Assembly (NCBI RefSeq): GCF_001651865.1 | Contig: NZ_LPUX01000061.1 | Coordinates: forward strand, 1 to 64,000 | Direction of reading: 5' to 3' | Length of the DNA: 64,000 nt | Source: Sinorhizobium glycinis | GTDB taxonomy: Bacteria; Pseudomonadota; Alphaproteobacteria; Rhizobiales; Rhizobiaceae | In this document: one piece after another, positions 46,536 through 55,692 of the stretch | Numbering within the stretch: the first letter of the stretch is position 1 | How the letters are laid out: each line of letters starts with the position of its first letter | Notes under the pieces: model-generated | Database searches by the model: none | What the model was told of the DNA's origin: nothing | The model's input: only the letters and a program-made list of their open reading frames with translations | Position numbers and translations under genes: made by a program

Positions 46536-46996
46536 CGAAGACGGACGTATCAGGACTTTCGCAACTCGGAACAAAGGTCGACCTGCCGCAGAGCCCGGAG
46601 GAAGCGGTGCTGGAGAGGGTGCCGAGCGGCCATGAGGGCACGGATTTCGTGGTCCGCTTCACGGCGCCGGAATTCACCTCGCTGTGCCCGATGACCGGAC
46701 AGCCGGACTTTGCCCATATCGTCATCGACTACGTGCCGGATGGCTGGCTGGTCGAATCGAAGTCGCTCAAGCTGTTCCTGCATTCCTTCCGCAACCACGG
46801 CGCTTTCCACGAGGATTGCACGATCGATATCGCCAAGCGGCTGGTGTCGCTGCTTTCCCCGAAGTGGCTGAGAATCGGCGCCTATTGGTATCCGCGCGGC
46901 GGCATTCCGATCGATGTCTTCTGGCAGACCGGCAATCCGCCGGAAGGCGTCTGGCTGCCGGATCAGGGCGTGCCGACCTACCGCGGCCGGGGGTGA
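46532..46996 (+). CDS. queF: NADPH-dependent 7-cyano-7-deazaguanine reductase
   Basis: A 154-residue unimodular QueF of the tunnelling fold that reduces preQ0 to preQ1 for queuosine. Catalytic C52 and D59 are in [10 protein letters not shown]; the QueF motif [21 protein letters not shown] (two blocks) binds NADPH. Translationally coupled to the CDF gene by ATGA overlap, though no functional link is known. Confidence 0.97.
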   Translation: MTKTDVSGLSQLGTKVDLPQSPEEAVLERVPSGHEGTDFVVRFTAPEFTSLCPMTGQPDFAHIVIDYVPDGWLVESKSLKLFLHSFRNHGAFHEDCTIDIAKRLVSLLSPKWLRIGAYWYPRGGIPIDVFWQTGNPPEGVWLPDQGVPTYRGRG

Positions 46997-46998
46997 GA

Positions 46999-47014
46999 CG
47001 GCGGGGCCCCGCCG
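46999..47014. terminator. Hairpin between convergent queF and hupE-like genes
   Basis: Perfect palindrome CGGCGGGGCCCCGCCG directly after the queF stop, without a clear T run on either side. Possibly a bidirectional stop signal. Confidence 0.4.
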
Positions 47015-47027
47015 CTCTCTGTGTCCG

Positions 47028-47606
47028 TCAGCCAAGGATCAGCGCTGCACCGCCAAGCGCAGTGACGCCGCCGAGGAGGCGGGTCAGTGTGCCGTTGCTC
47101 GAAAGCCTCGCGAGCGTGATGCCGAGGCCAATACCGGCGACGTGCAACAGCGCTGTCGCGATTGTGAACCCGGCTGCGAATTGCCATGCGCCCGCCGCAC
47201 CCAGTTCACTGCCATGGGCATGGCCGTGGAACAGCGCGAAGGTGCCGACGATCGCAGCGGCAGGCGCTACATCGAGGCGCACGGCGATTGCGACGATCAG
47301 GCCGAGGGCGACGACCGAGGCGAGGATCGCCGGTTCCACGAAGGGGAGGGGAACGGCGGCAAGCGCAAGCCCGAAGCCGACGGCCATCATGGCGACGAAG
47401 GCGCCCGGAACCGCCCACAAGGCGCGGCCGCCGATCTGCGCGGCCCAGAGGCCGACGGCGAGCATCGCAAGAATATGGTCGGCGCCGAAAAACGGATGGA
47501 AAAGGCCCGCCGCCAGCGAGCCGTGCTCGGCCGGATCGAGATGCGCGAAGGCGGGCGCTGCGGAGGCGCCAAGTGCCGCGGTGGCAATGAGCATGCGTGT
47601 CTTCAT
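47028..47606 (-). CDS. HupE/UreJ family membrane protein
   Basis: A 192-residue protein with a cleavable signal (MKTRMLIATAALGASAAPAFAH) followed by about six helices. Histidine-rich motifs HLDPAEHGSLAAGLFHPFFGADHILAML (split across helix 1) and FHGHAHGSEL are the HupE/UreJ metal-binding blocks. Family members import nickel or cobalt for hydrogenase or urease. Neither enzyme is encoded here. The start was trimmed to 47606. Confidence 0.9.
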   Translation of the reverse strand: MKTRMLIATAALGASAAPAFAHLDPAEHGSLAAGLFHPFFGADHILAMLAVGLWAAQIGGRALWAVPGAFVAMMAVGFGLALAAVPLPFVEPAILASVVALGLIVAIAVRLDVAPAAAIVGTFALFHGHAHGSELGAAGAWQFAAGFTIATALLHVAGIGLGITLARLSSNGTLTRLLGGVTALGGAALILG

Positions 47607-47925
47607 TCTGATCCCCACTTCTCGACAGGCTTGGGAAGCGGCCCGTCTCATCCGGATCCCGACCAACCGGATGGGAACGTCCGGCGGTATCGCGATCGCT
47701 TGTCGTCGGTCACGGCGGCGCTCGCAGGGGCGCCTGCGGTTCCACTCTGATGACGCGCTGATCTTATGGGGCTTTTGCACGCTGTCCATACGGCATTTGA
47801 CGGTGGTGGCATTTACCATCGCGCGAGCGCTGGCTGTCCAAACCTTTCTTCACCAACGGTTTGCATTGTCTTCGGCATCGAGTCGCATTATCTGACCGTG
47901 AGACATTTCATGAGGAGTCCGGAGC
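47607..47925. other. Divergent intergenic region, hupE-like / clpP
   Basis: 319 bases between two divergent genes. No convincing ORF, repeat or RNA was found. Composition drops towards AT in the half next to clpP, as expected of a promoter region. No clear operator recognised. Confidence 0.5.
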
Positions 47926-48516
47926 ATGCGGATGAACGACGACGACCAGGAAGAAAAGAAGACCGAGCTGCCGCTGGGCAAGGAAACCGAGGCGAACCTT
48001 TTCAAGTCGCGTTCGATTTTCATCTACGGAACGATCACCCAGGAACTGGCGCAGAAGGTCTGCTCGCAGCTTGTGGCCCTTGCTTCGGCAAGCGACGAAG
48101 ACATCCGCATCTTCGTCAACTCGCCGGGCGGCCACGTCGAATCCGGCGACAGCATTCACGACATGATCAAGTTCGTGAAGCCGAAGGTCTGGACGGTCGG
48201 CACCGGCTGGGTGGCCTCTGCCGGCGCGCTCATCTTCGTCGCTCCGCCGAAGGAGCGGCGCATCTGCCTGCCGAATACCCGCTTCCTGCTGCACCAACCG
48301 TCCGGCGGCACGCGCGGCATGGCCTCGGATATCGAGATCCAGGCGCGTGAAATCATCAAGATGAACGAGCGGCTGAACAAGATCTTCTCGGAAGCCACCG
48401 GCCAGCCGGTCGAGAAGATCGCCAAGGATACGGATCGTGATTACTGGCTCGGCGCCGACGAGGCGAAGTCCTACGGGCTCGTTTCGCGGATCGTCACTTC
48501 GATCGCGGAGATTTGA
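47926..48516 (+). CDS. clpP: ClpP-type serine protease paralogue
   Basis: A 196-residue S14 peptidase. Triad by position is S98 (GWVASAGAL), H123 (LLHQPSGG) and D172 ([12 protein letters not shown]). The nucleophile motif departs from the usual AASMGA. The N-terminus is a charged stretch ([14 protein letters not shown]) without a propeptide. No clpX or tig neighbour, so it is an accessory paralogue; rhizobia carry several. Confidence 0.9.
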   Translation: MRMNDDDQEEKKTELPLGKETEANLFKSRSIFIYGTITQELAQKVCSQLVALASASDEDIRIFVNSPGGHVESGDSIHDMIKFVKPKVWTVGTGWVASAGALIFVAPPKERRICLPNTRFLLHQPSGGTRGMASDIEIQAREIIKMNERLNKIFSEATGQPVEKIAKDTDRDYWLGADEAKSYGLVSRIVTSIAEI

Positions 48517-48534
48517 TGTTGCGATCGGGGCGTG

Positions 48535-48646
48535 CCCCTCATCCGGCTGCCGCCACCTTCTCCCCGTTCTGACGGGGAGAAGGGATCGTGCTGCGCCGCC
48601 TCAGTCCCCTCTCCCCGCCTGCGGGGAGAGGGCTAGGGTGAGGGGC
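48535..48646. repeat. RIME1-type palindromic repeat
   Basis: Complete copy from CCCCTCATCCGGCTGC to CTAGGGTGAGGGGC with both hairpins, directly after clpP. Confidence 0.88.
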
Positions 48647-48690
48647 ATTCAGAGCGAGTGAGCCGTCATCGTGCCACACGCTTCAGCTCC

Positions 48691-48720
48691 CTTGCTCCGC
48701 TTCGCCAAGCCGTGTATAGG
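48691..48720 (+). promoter_or_regulatory. Probable leu leader promoter
   Basis: CTTGCT (48691-48696) and TATAGG (48715-48720) with an 18-base spacer. The expected transcript would begin within a few bases of the leader ATG at 48729, as at trpL. Confidence 0.45.
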
Positions 48721-48728
48721 CTACTCCC

Positions 48729-48854
48729 ATGACCAAGGCTCACGCGCACAAGATCGCAGCGATCTTCTCCGGACACGATCATGATCGTGCCCCGTCGCGT
48801 GCCTTCGCCTCGCTTCTTCTTCTCGGCCTTACTCGCGGTTGCCGGGTCCGGTGA
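48729..48854 (+). CDS. leuL: Putative leucine leader peptide upstream of leuA
   Basis: A 41-codon ORF whose product contains LLLLGL near the end (codons 29-34: four Leu, Gly, Leu). It lies about 150 bases before leuA, with a promoter-like sequence ending just before its ATG. Five leucine codons among six, ahead of the first leucine-biosynthesis gene, is the hallmark of ribosome-mediated attenuation. I could not find an unambiguous terminator; a GC hairpin (CCGGC...GCCGG, about 48863-48887) lacks a T run. Confidence 0.6.
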   Translation: MTKAHAHKIAAIFSGHDHDRAPSRAFASLLLLGLTRGCRVR

Positions 48855-49006
48855 GGGGCGCCCGGCGGCCGAAAAGCCCTGCCGGCGGATTGCTCCTCGA
48901 ACTCCCAAAAACTGAAACAATGGCGTCGGCGTCAGCCTCGCAATATTAGCCGTGATCGGCTATTGCATCAGGCGAGCCACGCTCCAGTGACGAAGAGAAG
49001 CAGTAC

Positions 49007-50716
49007 ATGATAGTGAGATCGCATCCCATAAAGACCGGCATGCCCGAAGCGGCGGCGAAATATCAGCCCTATCCGCAGGTCGCGCTGCCGGATCGCATCT
49101 GGCCCACGAAGACGATCGACAAGGCGCCGATCTGGTGCTCCGTGGACCTGCGCGACGGCAATCAGTCACTTGTCGATCCGATGGGACACGACCGGAAGGC
49201 CCGCATGTTCCATCTGCTCGTGGACATGGGCTTCAAGGAGATCGAAATCGGTTTCCCATCGGCTTCGCAGACCGATTTCGACTTTGCCCGCTGGTGCGTC
49301 GAGGAAGGCAATGTCCCGGCTGACGTTTCGCTGCAAGTGCTGGTGCAGTGCCGGCCGGAACTGATCACCCGCACTTTCGAGGCACTCGACGGCGCTCACA
49401 AGCCGATCGTCCACTTCTATAACTCCACGAGCGAGTTGCAGCGCCGCGTCGTTTTCGCCAAGGATGTCGCCGGCATCAAGCAGATCGCCACCGACGCGGC
49501 CAAGATGATCACCGACATGGCGGCGAAGGTGGGCGGCGGCTATCGTTTCGAATATTCGCCCGAGAGTTTCACCGGCACGGAACTGGAGGTGGCGCTGGAG
49601 ATCTGCAATGCGGTCACCGAGATCGTCAGGCCGACGCCGGACAACAAGCTGATCATCAACCTGCCCTCGACCGTCGAGATGGCGACGCCGAACGTCTATG
49701 CCGACCAGATCGAATGGATGTGCCGCAATCTCGACAACCGCGAGAACCTGATCATCTCGCTGCATCCCCACAACGACCGCGGCACCGGCATCGCCGCCAC
49801 GGAACTCGGCCTGATGGCCGGCGCCGACCGTGTCGAAGGCACGCTCTTCGGCAACGGCGAGCGCACCGGCAATGTCGACGTGGTGACCTTGGCCTTGAAC
49901 ATGTTCACGCAAGGCGTCGATCCGAAGCTGGACTGCTCGGACATCGAGCGGATCAAGGAAGTCTACGAATATTCCAACCAGATGATCATTCCGGAGCGCC
50001 ACCCCTATGTCGGCGAACTGGTCTACACCGCCTTCTCCGGCTCGCACCAGGATGCGATCAACAAGGGCATGAAGGCGTTGAAGCAGGCGAACAAGCCCAC
50101 CTGGGAGGTGCCGTATCTGCCGATCGACCCGCGCGACGTCGGCCGCAGCTACGAGGCGATCATCCGCATCAACTCGCAGTCGGGCAAGGGCGGCATCGCC
50201 TATATCATGCAGGAGGACTACGGCATCAACCTGCCGCGCAACCTGCAGATCGAGTTCCGCGAGGACATCCAGCGGATCACCGACGAGGAAGGCAAGGAAT
50301 TGCCGTCGAAGCGCATTCATCAGCACTTCCTGGAGCGCTATGTGGAGCAGCCCGGCGCGCGAATCAAATTCGTCGATCACCACACCTATCCCGTGGGCGA
50401 CCACAAGGGTCTGCGCGTGGTGGCCGCCGAAATCACCGACCGGGGCGAGGCGAAGCGGATCGAAGGCAAGGGCACCGGTCCGATCGATGGCTTCATCAAC
50501 GCGCTGTCGATCTATCTCGGCGTCGAGCTCTCGGTCGCCGACTATTCCGAGCACTCGCTGCAGCATGGCTCGAACGCCGCCGCGATCGCCTATGTGGAGG
50601 TCGAGCATCCGGGCGGCACGCTGTTCGGCGCCGGCATCAATACCAACATCGTTGCGGCCTCGCTCGAAGCGATCGTTTCGGCCGCAAATCGCGTGTTGGA
50701 GACGAGGGGGAAATAG
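49007..50716 (+). CDS. leuA: 2-isopropylmalate synthase
   Basis: A 569-residue enzyme, the long (LeuA2, actinobacterial-like) form. It condenses 2-oxoisovalerate and acetyl-CoA. N-terminal WCSVDLRDGNQSLVDPM is the catalytic barrel start; HPHNDRGTG supplies metal-binding histidines. The C-terminal regulatory domain (GTGPIDGFINAL ... ADYSEHSLQHG) mediates leucine feedback. The ATG at 49007 follows GAAGAGAAG; an ATG 11 codons on is the alternative. A leucine-rich leader ORF precedes it. Confidence 0.96.
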   Translation: MIVRSHPIKTGMPEAAAKYQPYPQVALPDRIWPTKTIDKAPIWCSVDLRDGNQSLVDPMGHDRKARMFHLLVDMGFKEIEIGFPSASQTDFDFARWCVEEGNVPADVSLQVLVQCRPELITRTFEALDGAHKPIVHFYNSTSELQRRVVFAKDVAGIKQIATDAAKMITDMAAKVGGGYRFEYSPESFTGTELEVALEICNAVTEIVRPTPDNKLIINLPSTVEMATPNVYADQIEWMCRNLDNRENLIISLHPHNDRGTGIAATELGLMAGADRVEGTLFGNGERTGNVDVVTLALNMFTQGVDPKLDCSDIERIKEVYEYSNQMIIPERHPYVGELVYTAFSGSHQDAINKGMKALKQANKPTWEVPYLPIDPRDVGRSYEAIIRINSQSGKGGIAYIMQEDYGINLPRNLQIEFREDIQRITDEEGKELPSKRIHQHFLERYVEQPGARIKFVDHHTYPVGDHKGLRVVAAEITDRGEAKRIEGKGTGPIDGFINALSIYLGVELSVADYSEHSLQHGSNAAAIAYVEVEHPGGTLFGAGINTNIVAASLEAIVSAANRVLETRGK

Positions 50717-50749
50717 CCCTGACCGGGCGCCTTCGCGCGTCTATGGTTG

Positions 50750-50925
50750 CCCCTCATCCCGCTGCCGCGACCTTCTCCCCGTCATGACGGGGAGAAGGGG
50801 CATGCCGCGCCCTCCCATTTCCTTCATTTCATTTGCGGTCCTATTTAAGATGGAAGCGGGACCGTGCCGCTTGTCCCTTCGCCCCGCGTGCGGGGAGAAG
50901 GTGGCCGGCAGGCCGGATGAGGGGC
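50750..50925. repeat. Composite RIME-type element
   Basis: The left part (CCCCTCATCCCGCTGCCGCG ... GGGGAGAAGGGGC) and right part (CCCTTCGCCCCGC ... GGCCGGATGAGGGGC) have inverted ends around a central 60-base stretch with moderate AT content. It fills the gap between leuA and the anti-sigma gene. Confidence 0.82.
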
Positions 50926-50945
50926 CGATATGGACGTGATCGCGA

Positions 50946-51773
50946 TCAGATGACCGCCGCCACCGTATGGGCGAGGTCCTGCAGCCCAGCCGCCGATGAG
51001 GGTCCGACGACGACGAAGGAGGAGCCCTCCTTCTGCCAGGAGACGAATCCCAGGTCGCCGCGGATGGTCTCGCTGAACTCGTTCCCCTGCGTCCCATTGC
51101 CGCCTCTCAGGAAACAGATGGCGAAAATCTCGCCTTCTCGGTCACGGTAGACGAGTTGGGCCACCGGCTTGCCGTTGGCGACCAGCAGCCTTGCGCCTTC
51201 GAAGGCAAGCCCCTTGCGGGTGAGATCGGGAATCTTGAAGGGCACGCCGACGCTCGAGGTCAGCCAGGTTTCTATGTGGGACGCTTGAGAGGCAGGCACC
51301 TCGACGAGATGTGCCTTCTGGCGCGAATAGATGCGATGGTAGTCGGCGATCTCGTCGATCCACGGGCTTGCCACGGTCTCAGCCGCCGGGTCCACGAAAT
51401 TGGCCATGCTGCCGAGGATGAACCCCGCGACGCCTCCGGTAAGCAGCAGGCCTACCGATGCGGCCACCAGGCGCGGCAACACGCGAACGCTTCGTTTCGG
51501 GTGGTTCGACGTCGTCACCCGCTCCAGTTTCGGGCTGATGCCGCCTCCCTGCTTGATCTGCCGCACGAGTGCCAGCGGCACCGGGTCGTGAAGGAAATCC
51601 TCGAACGCCCTGTTGCCGAATGCGCTGCCTGCCTTCAGCTTCTCGAGCAGCGTCCTGGCGTCGTCATCGCGCGCCAGCAGGGCGTCGAGCTCGGACCTTT
51701 CCGCCTCGCCGAGTTCGCCGTCGATATAGGCGGACAACCGCACTTCGAGCGCCAGCCCCTTCGTCTGCTGCAA
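50946..51773 (-). CDS. Membrane anti-sigma factor
   Basis: A 275-residue protein with an N-terminal cytosolic anti-sigma-like segment (VRLSAYIDGELGEAERSELDALL), one transmembrane helix (about residues 102-123, LVAASVGLLLTGGVAGFILG) and a periplasmic sensor domain. It starts 3 bases after the ECF sigma gene stop, so the two are coupled. Typical partner-switch arrangement: it should hold the sigma factor at the membrane until an envelope signal is sensed. No zinc-binding HxxxCxxC motif. Confidence 0.87.
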   Translation of the reverse strand: MQQTKGLALEVRLSAYIDGELGEAERSELDALLARDDDARTLLEKLKAGSAFGNRAFEDFLHDPVPLALVRQIKQGGGISPKLERVTTSNHPKRSVRVLPRLVAASVGLLLTGGVAGFILGSMANFVDPAAETVASPWIDEIADYHRIYSRQKAHLVEVPASQASHIETWLTSSVGVPFKIPDLTRKGLAFEGARLLVANGKPVAQLVYRDREGEIFAICFLRGGNGTQGNEFSETIRGDLGFVSWQKEGSSFVVVGPSSAAGLQDLAHTVAAVI

Positions 51774-51776
51774 TGG

Positions 51777-52295
51777 TCAGGCCCTCCTTTCCGTATCCTC
51801 GGACAACATGGCCGCGAGCCGCAGGCGGGCTGCCGAGAGCCTGCTCATCACCGTGCCGATCGGGATACCGAGGATCGTTGCCGTTTCCCGGTAGCTGTGG
51901 CCCTCGACATTGACCAGCAGGAAGACGCTCGCCAGTCCCTCCGGCATGGAGAGGATCATCTTTTGCAACTGATTGACAAAGACTGCCTTCTCGGCAGCGG
52001 CTTCGACATTCAGTTCGTCCTGGTCGAATATGTCGACCATGCTGCCGGCGCCGCGGACCTTGCGCTTGCGAACCTCGTCCACCCACAGATTGCGGGTCAT
52101 CGTATAGATCCAGCTCTCCAGCCGGCCCTCGCCATTCCACAGGTGGCTGCGATTGATTGCCCGTTCGCAGACCTCCTGGACGAGATCGTCGGCATCATTG
52201 GCATTGCGCGTCAGCGTCATCGCGAAGCGGCGCAATTTGGGCAGCAGGCTGACCAAATCCCGTCTGAAGTCCTTCATCTCTGCCGCTGGGCGCAT
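51777..52295 (-). CDS. ECF-type RNA polymerase sigma factor
   Basis: A 172-residue sigma-70 family ECF protein. Region 2 has NANDADDLVQEVCERAI and LESWIYTMTRNLWVDEVRKRK; region 4 has PEGLASVFLLVNVEGHSYRETATILGIPIGTVMSRLSAAR. ATG 52295 has GGAAGAG a few bases upstream; an ATG six codons later is possible. Coexpressed with its anti-sigma factor. Target promoters not identifiable from the window alone. Confidence 0.94.
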   Translation of the reverse strand: MRPAAEMKDFRRDLVSLLPKLRRFAMTLTRNANDADDLVQEVCERAINRSHLWNGEGRLESWIYTMTRNLWVDEVRKRKVRGAGSMVDIFDQDELNVEAAAEKAVFVNQLQKMILSMPEGLASVFLLVNVEGHSYRETATILGIPIGTVMSRLSAARLRLAAMLSEDTERRA

Positions 52296-52489
52296 TTCTC
52301 TTCCAGTGAGACGTGCCGGATCATCCGTCTATTCGCCGTGCGAACGCACAGATCATGATATGAAACTTGATCCGAAGTCTGCAAGGGAAGAGCCGGATCG
52401 CAAAGAGTTTTTTGCGTTTCGGCTTCGGATTTCCGAGGAGCGCCGCGCCAGTGGCGCGGCGCGCCTCAATAGGAAGATCATTCTCGCCG

Positions 52490-53035
52490 TCAATACTGCC
52501 GAACGCCCCCGAGCGACAGAAGCAGGGCCCTGTATGCCCAGGTGTCTTCGCCGCCCCGGTCGCGGATCTCGACCAGCTGCGCTCTCGCCTCCTCGACCCG
52601 TCCCTGCTCGACCAGCGCCTGCCCCATATAGGAGCGTGCGAGAATGTAGTTCTCGTCGGCCTGAATGGCGCGCTTGTAGTATTGCATGCCGAGTTCCATG
52701 CGTCCGGCCTTGCGGTTGGCATAGCCAAGATAGTTGAAGACGCGGGCGCTCTCTTGCTCCTTCATGGCGCCGAGGACCTTGATCGCATTCTCGTACTGAC
52801 CGGCATAGGCAAGCTCGCGTGCCGCGTCGAACAGGACGTCGTCGCCGAGATCACTCCGCTTCGCATCGACGCATCTGTTCCTCCTGGCGTCCCAGACCTT
52901 GCCGTCCTTGCACTGGGTGGTCGTCTTCGTCTTCTTCGGCGGCGCGCTGTTGTCATCGCCGACGGCAAATGCCGCGTGGCCGGCGAAGGAACTCGCAAAG
53001 GCTGCAAGTGTGAAGAGGATGATCTTCCGGTTCAT
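52490..53035 (-). CDS. Exported TPR protein
   Basis: A 181-residue secreted protein with a signal peptide (MNRKIILFTLAAFASSFAGHAAFA), a short Cys-containing region (QCKDGKVWDARRNRCVD) and two to three tetratricopeptide repeats (ARVFNYLGYANRKAGRMELG, ARSYMGQALVEQGRVEEAR). Probably periplasmic. It is upstream of the ECF sigma gene on the same strand with 194 bases between them; possible regulon member. Confidence 0.87.
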   Translation of the reverse strand: MNRKIILFTLAAFASSFAGHAAFAVGDDNSAPPKKTKTTTQCKDGKVWDARRNRCVDAKRSDLGDDVLFDAARELAYAGQYENAIKVLGAMKEQESARVFNYLGYANRKAGRMELGMQYYKRAIQADENYILARSYMGQALVEQGRVEEARAQLVEIRDRGGEDTWAYRALLLSLGGVRQY

Positions 53036-53192
53036 GGTGCCTTTCTCCTGTGGACATTTCAGCGGCCGGTGACCGGCCGACGCAGATGTCGCCCCGGCGG
53101 CTTTCTGGACCCCGAACCCGACTTAGACGCAGGAGCCCTGCAGATTATTCGACCGGAACAGAAAATTTCCAAGCCAGAGTACCATCCGCCCA

Positions 53193-54101
53193 TCAGGCGT
53201 AGAACTCAGTCGTCTCGGCGAGGGAAACGGTCTTTGCATCCGCGCCGAGCGCGAAGCGCTCTCTCGTCATCTTCCAATCGCCTGGTTCACCGGCGATCGA
53301 AAAGAGGTTGTAGGCGGCGACCGGCTTGCTGCCGCCCGGTCCCTGCGAAGCAGAAGCGATGCCGACGACCGGCACCGACGCGGCGTGCCCCTTCAGCCAA
53401 TAGACGGTATTGAGATGCGTATGGCCGTGGAGCACCAGTTCGGCCCCTCCCGACGAAATGGTCGCGGCGAAGCGGCGGATGCCGATCATGCGCTTGTGCA
53501 TGGATGTCGCGCCGCGGATCGGCGGATGATGGATCATGACGACCCGGAACAGGCCGGCTTCGCCTGCCGCGCGCAAAAGGTTGACGGTGGCGCGCGCCTG
53601 GCGCGGGCCGAAATAGCCGCTGGCCGCAAAGGGGGGCGTGGCGACCGCCGTAGAGCAGCCGATCAATGCCACCGAGCCGCGCACCCGCATATAGGGGAAG
53701 CAGGGATGGTCCTTGAGCCATCCGGAAGGGCCGCTGTCGCCGCGCATGAAAGGATACCAGGCGCGTGCCGTCTTTTCGTAGGCGCCCGGTACGTAGGCGT
53801 CGTGATTGCCCGGAACGACGGAGATGTCCTGCGGGTCGCCCGCCTCGGTGAGCCATTCGGTGACCGCTTCGATCTCCAGAGAGGAGGCGAGATTCACGAG
53901 GTCACCGGTGATCGCCAGATGGTCCGGGTCGCGCTTTTCGATATCGTCCATCAGACATGCGAGCGTGCCCGGAAAGAGATGACGGGCACGGTTCCTGTGC
54001 CAATTGACGAAGCCGGTGATGCGTTTGGAAGCGAGTTCGCGGAACGACAGGTCGGGCAGTGGGCCGAGATGGACGTCTGAAATATGCGCAAGTTTGAACA
54101 T
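53193..54101 (-). CDS. Metallophosphoesterase
   Basis: A 302-residue calcineurin-like phosphoesterase. Motifs in order: HISDVHLGP (residues 6-14), ITGDLVN (about 64-70), PGNHDAYVPG (about 96-105), HHPP (about 192) and LHGHTHLN (about 227-234), giving a complete dinuclear metal centre. The cAMP phosphodiesterase-like class is possible; the substrate is unknown. Confidence 0.92.
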   Translation of the reverse strand: MFKLAHISDVHLGPLPDLSFRELASKRITGFVNWHRNRARHLFPGTLACLMDDIEKRDPDHLAITGDLVNLASSLEIEAVTEWLTEAGDPQDISVVPGNHDAYVPGAYEKTARAWYPFMRGDSGPSGWLKDHPCFPYMRVRGSVALIGCSTAVATPPFAASGYFGPRQARATVNLLRAAGEAGLFRVVMIHHPPIRGATSMHKRMIGIRRFAATISSGGAELVLHGHTHLNTVYWLKGHAASVPVVGIASASQGPGGSKPVAAYNLFSIAGEPGDWKMTRERFALGADAKTVSLAETTEFYA

Positions 54102-54220
54102 CGCCTCGGTCTAGCGCATATTCGGCGACAGGGGAATCACTTGAATGGGTTATCCCGCCGCAGCGGTTCGCGCCGAAAATGGGAGCGACCGCAATACGAG
54201 TTGCCGGGAAGGAGAAACCA

Positions 54221-54709
54221 ATGGACCAGGACCGCCCGCGGGAGGTGCGCATCTGGCTCCGTCCCCTGGCGCGGCTCGCTCACATCTACTTCGCCGTCTC
54301 GCGCGGCATGACGCTCGGAGTGCGGGCGGCCTGCTTCGATGAGCAGGGCCGGGTGTTCCTCGTCAGGCATTCCTACCTGCCCGGATGGCATTTTCCCGGC
54401 GGAGGTGTCGACCGGCGCGAGACCGCGCTCGAGGGGCTGGTTCGCGAACTCAGGGAGGAAGGTAATCTGCAACTGACGAAACCGCCGCTCCTCGTGCAGG
54501 TCTACTACAACCCCGGGACCAGCAAGCGCGATCACGTCGTCTTCTTCCGCTGTGACGCCGTGCGTCAGGAACGGCCGAAAGTTGCAGACCTGGAAATCGC
54601 AGCGGCCCAATTCTTCCCGCTCGACGATCTGCCCGCTGACGCGACGCCGGCGACCCGCCGCAGGCTTGCCGAACTCGCCGGAACGGTCAAGCCGGATACG
54701 TTCTGGTAG
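54221..54709 (+). CDS. NUDIX hydrolase
   Basis: A 162-residue protein. NUDIX box GGVDRRETALEGLVRELREE followed by G fits GX5EX7REUXEEXGU. AAGGAG lies 7 bases before the ATG at 54221. N-terminal MDQDRPREVRIWLRPLARLA is extra. Substrate (nucleotide-sugar, nucleoside diphosphate or other) cannot be assigned. Convergent with the glutathione transferase gene, 5 bases apart. Confidence 0.92.
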   Translation: MDQDRPREVRIWLRPLARLAHIYFAVSRGMTLGVRAACFDEQGRVFLVRHSYLPGWHFPGGGVDRRETALEGLVRELREEGNLQLTKPPLLVQVYYNPGTSKRDHVVFFRCDAVRQERPKVADLEIAAAQFFPLDDLPADATPATRRRLAELAGTVKPDTFW

Positions 54710-54714
54710 GCGCT

Positions 54715-55692
54715 CTACAGCCCGTCGCGCCCGTGCCGCGCCTCGAGATCGAGTTCCGGCCCGATCGGCACAATGCCGGTCGGATTGATCATCCTGTGGC
54801 TGCGGTAATAGTGCTCCTTGATGTGGCGCATGTTGACGGTCTCTGCGACGTCCGGCACCTGATAGAGATCGCGAAGGTAGCCCTGCAGGTTCGGATAGTC
54901 GGCAATGCGGCGGATATTGCACTTGAAATGGCCGACATAGACCGGGTCGAAGCGCAGCAATGTGGTGAACAGCCGCCAGTCCGCCTCGGTCAGGCGGTCG
55001 CCGAAAAGATAGCGTCGCGAGGCGAGGCGGCCTTCCAGTTCGTCCAGCATGGCGAACAGGGCCGTGACGTTTTCCGCATAGGCCTCCTGGCGCGAGGCGA
55101 AACCGGCCTTGTAGACACCGTTGTTGACCTTGTCGTAGACGCGGGCATTCAGCGCATCGATCTCCTCTCGCAGGTCCTCCGGATAGAAATCCGCGGCCGA
55201 GCCGGTGAGGTGGTTGAAGGCGGAATTGAACATACGGATGATTTCGGCGGACTCGTTCGAGACGATCGTGTCCTTCTCTTTGTCCCAGAGGACCGGCACG
55301 GTGACGCGGCCGGAATAGTTGGGATCGGCGCGTGCATAGATCTGCCACAGGGCCTTGGAGCCGAAGAGGTGATCGACGGTGCCGCCATCCTCGCCCTTGA
55401 ATTCCCAGCCGTTTTCCAGCATCAGCGGATCGACGACGGAGAGCGAGACCATGTTCTCGAGCTTTTTGAGCCTGCGGAAGATCAGCGTGCGATGGGCCCA
55501 GGGACAGGCCAGCGACACATAGAGGTGGTAGCGATCGGCCTCGGCCTTGAAGCCGCCTTCGCCCGAGGGGCCGGGCGAACCGTCCGCGGTGACCCAGTTG
55601 CGAAACTGCGACACGCTGCGTTTGAAATGCCCGTCCGTTTCCACGGTATCGTACCAGACATCCTGCCAGACGCCGTCCACCAGCCTGCCCAT
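54715..55692 (-). CDS. Glutathionyl-hydroquinone reductase (Xi-class GST)
   Basis: A 325-residue protein with the family nucleophile C63 in CPWAHRTL. Other Xi-class features are RYHLYVSLACPWAHR, FGSKALWQIYARADPNYSGRVTVPVLWD, and RLTEADWRLFTTLLRFDPVYVGHFKCN. Homologues (YqjG, PcpF) reduce glutathionyl-hydroquinones. Alternative name: omega-like glutathione S-transferase. Confidence 0.93.
   Translation of the reverse strand: MGRLVDGVWQDVWYDTVETDGHFKRSVSQFRNWVTADGSPGPSGEGGFKAEADRYHLYVSLACPWAHRTLIFRRLKKLENMVSLSVVDPLMLENGWEFKGEDGGTVDHLFGSKALWQIYARADPNYSGRVTVPVLWDKEKDTIVSNESAEIIRMFNSAFNHLTGSAADFYPEDLREEIDALNARVYDKVNNGVYKAGFASRQEAYAENVTALFAMLDELEGRLASRRYLFGDRLTEADWRLFTTLLRFDPVYVGHFKCNIRRIADYPNLQGYLRDLYQVPDVAETVNMRHIKEHYYRSHRMINPTGIVPIGPELDLEARHGRDGL

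Noticed and set aside
48946-48961. ATTAGCCGTGATC near leuA resembling the nolR operator
   Set aside because: It shares 12 bases with the nolR site, but after ATTAG-N9 it reads GC and not A(T/A), and it is part of a local hairpin; treated as chance.
53153-53185. GGAAC-type ECF promoter near the TPR gene
   Set aside because: The GGAAC sequence points away from the TPR gene, and no gene follows on that strand within a sensible distance.
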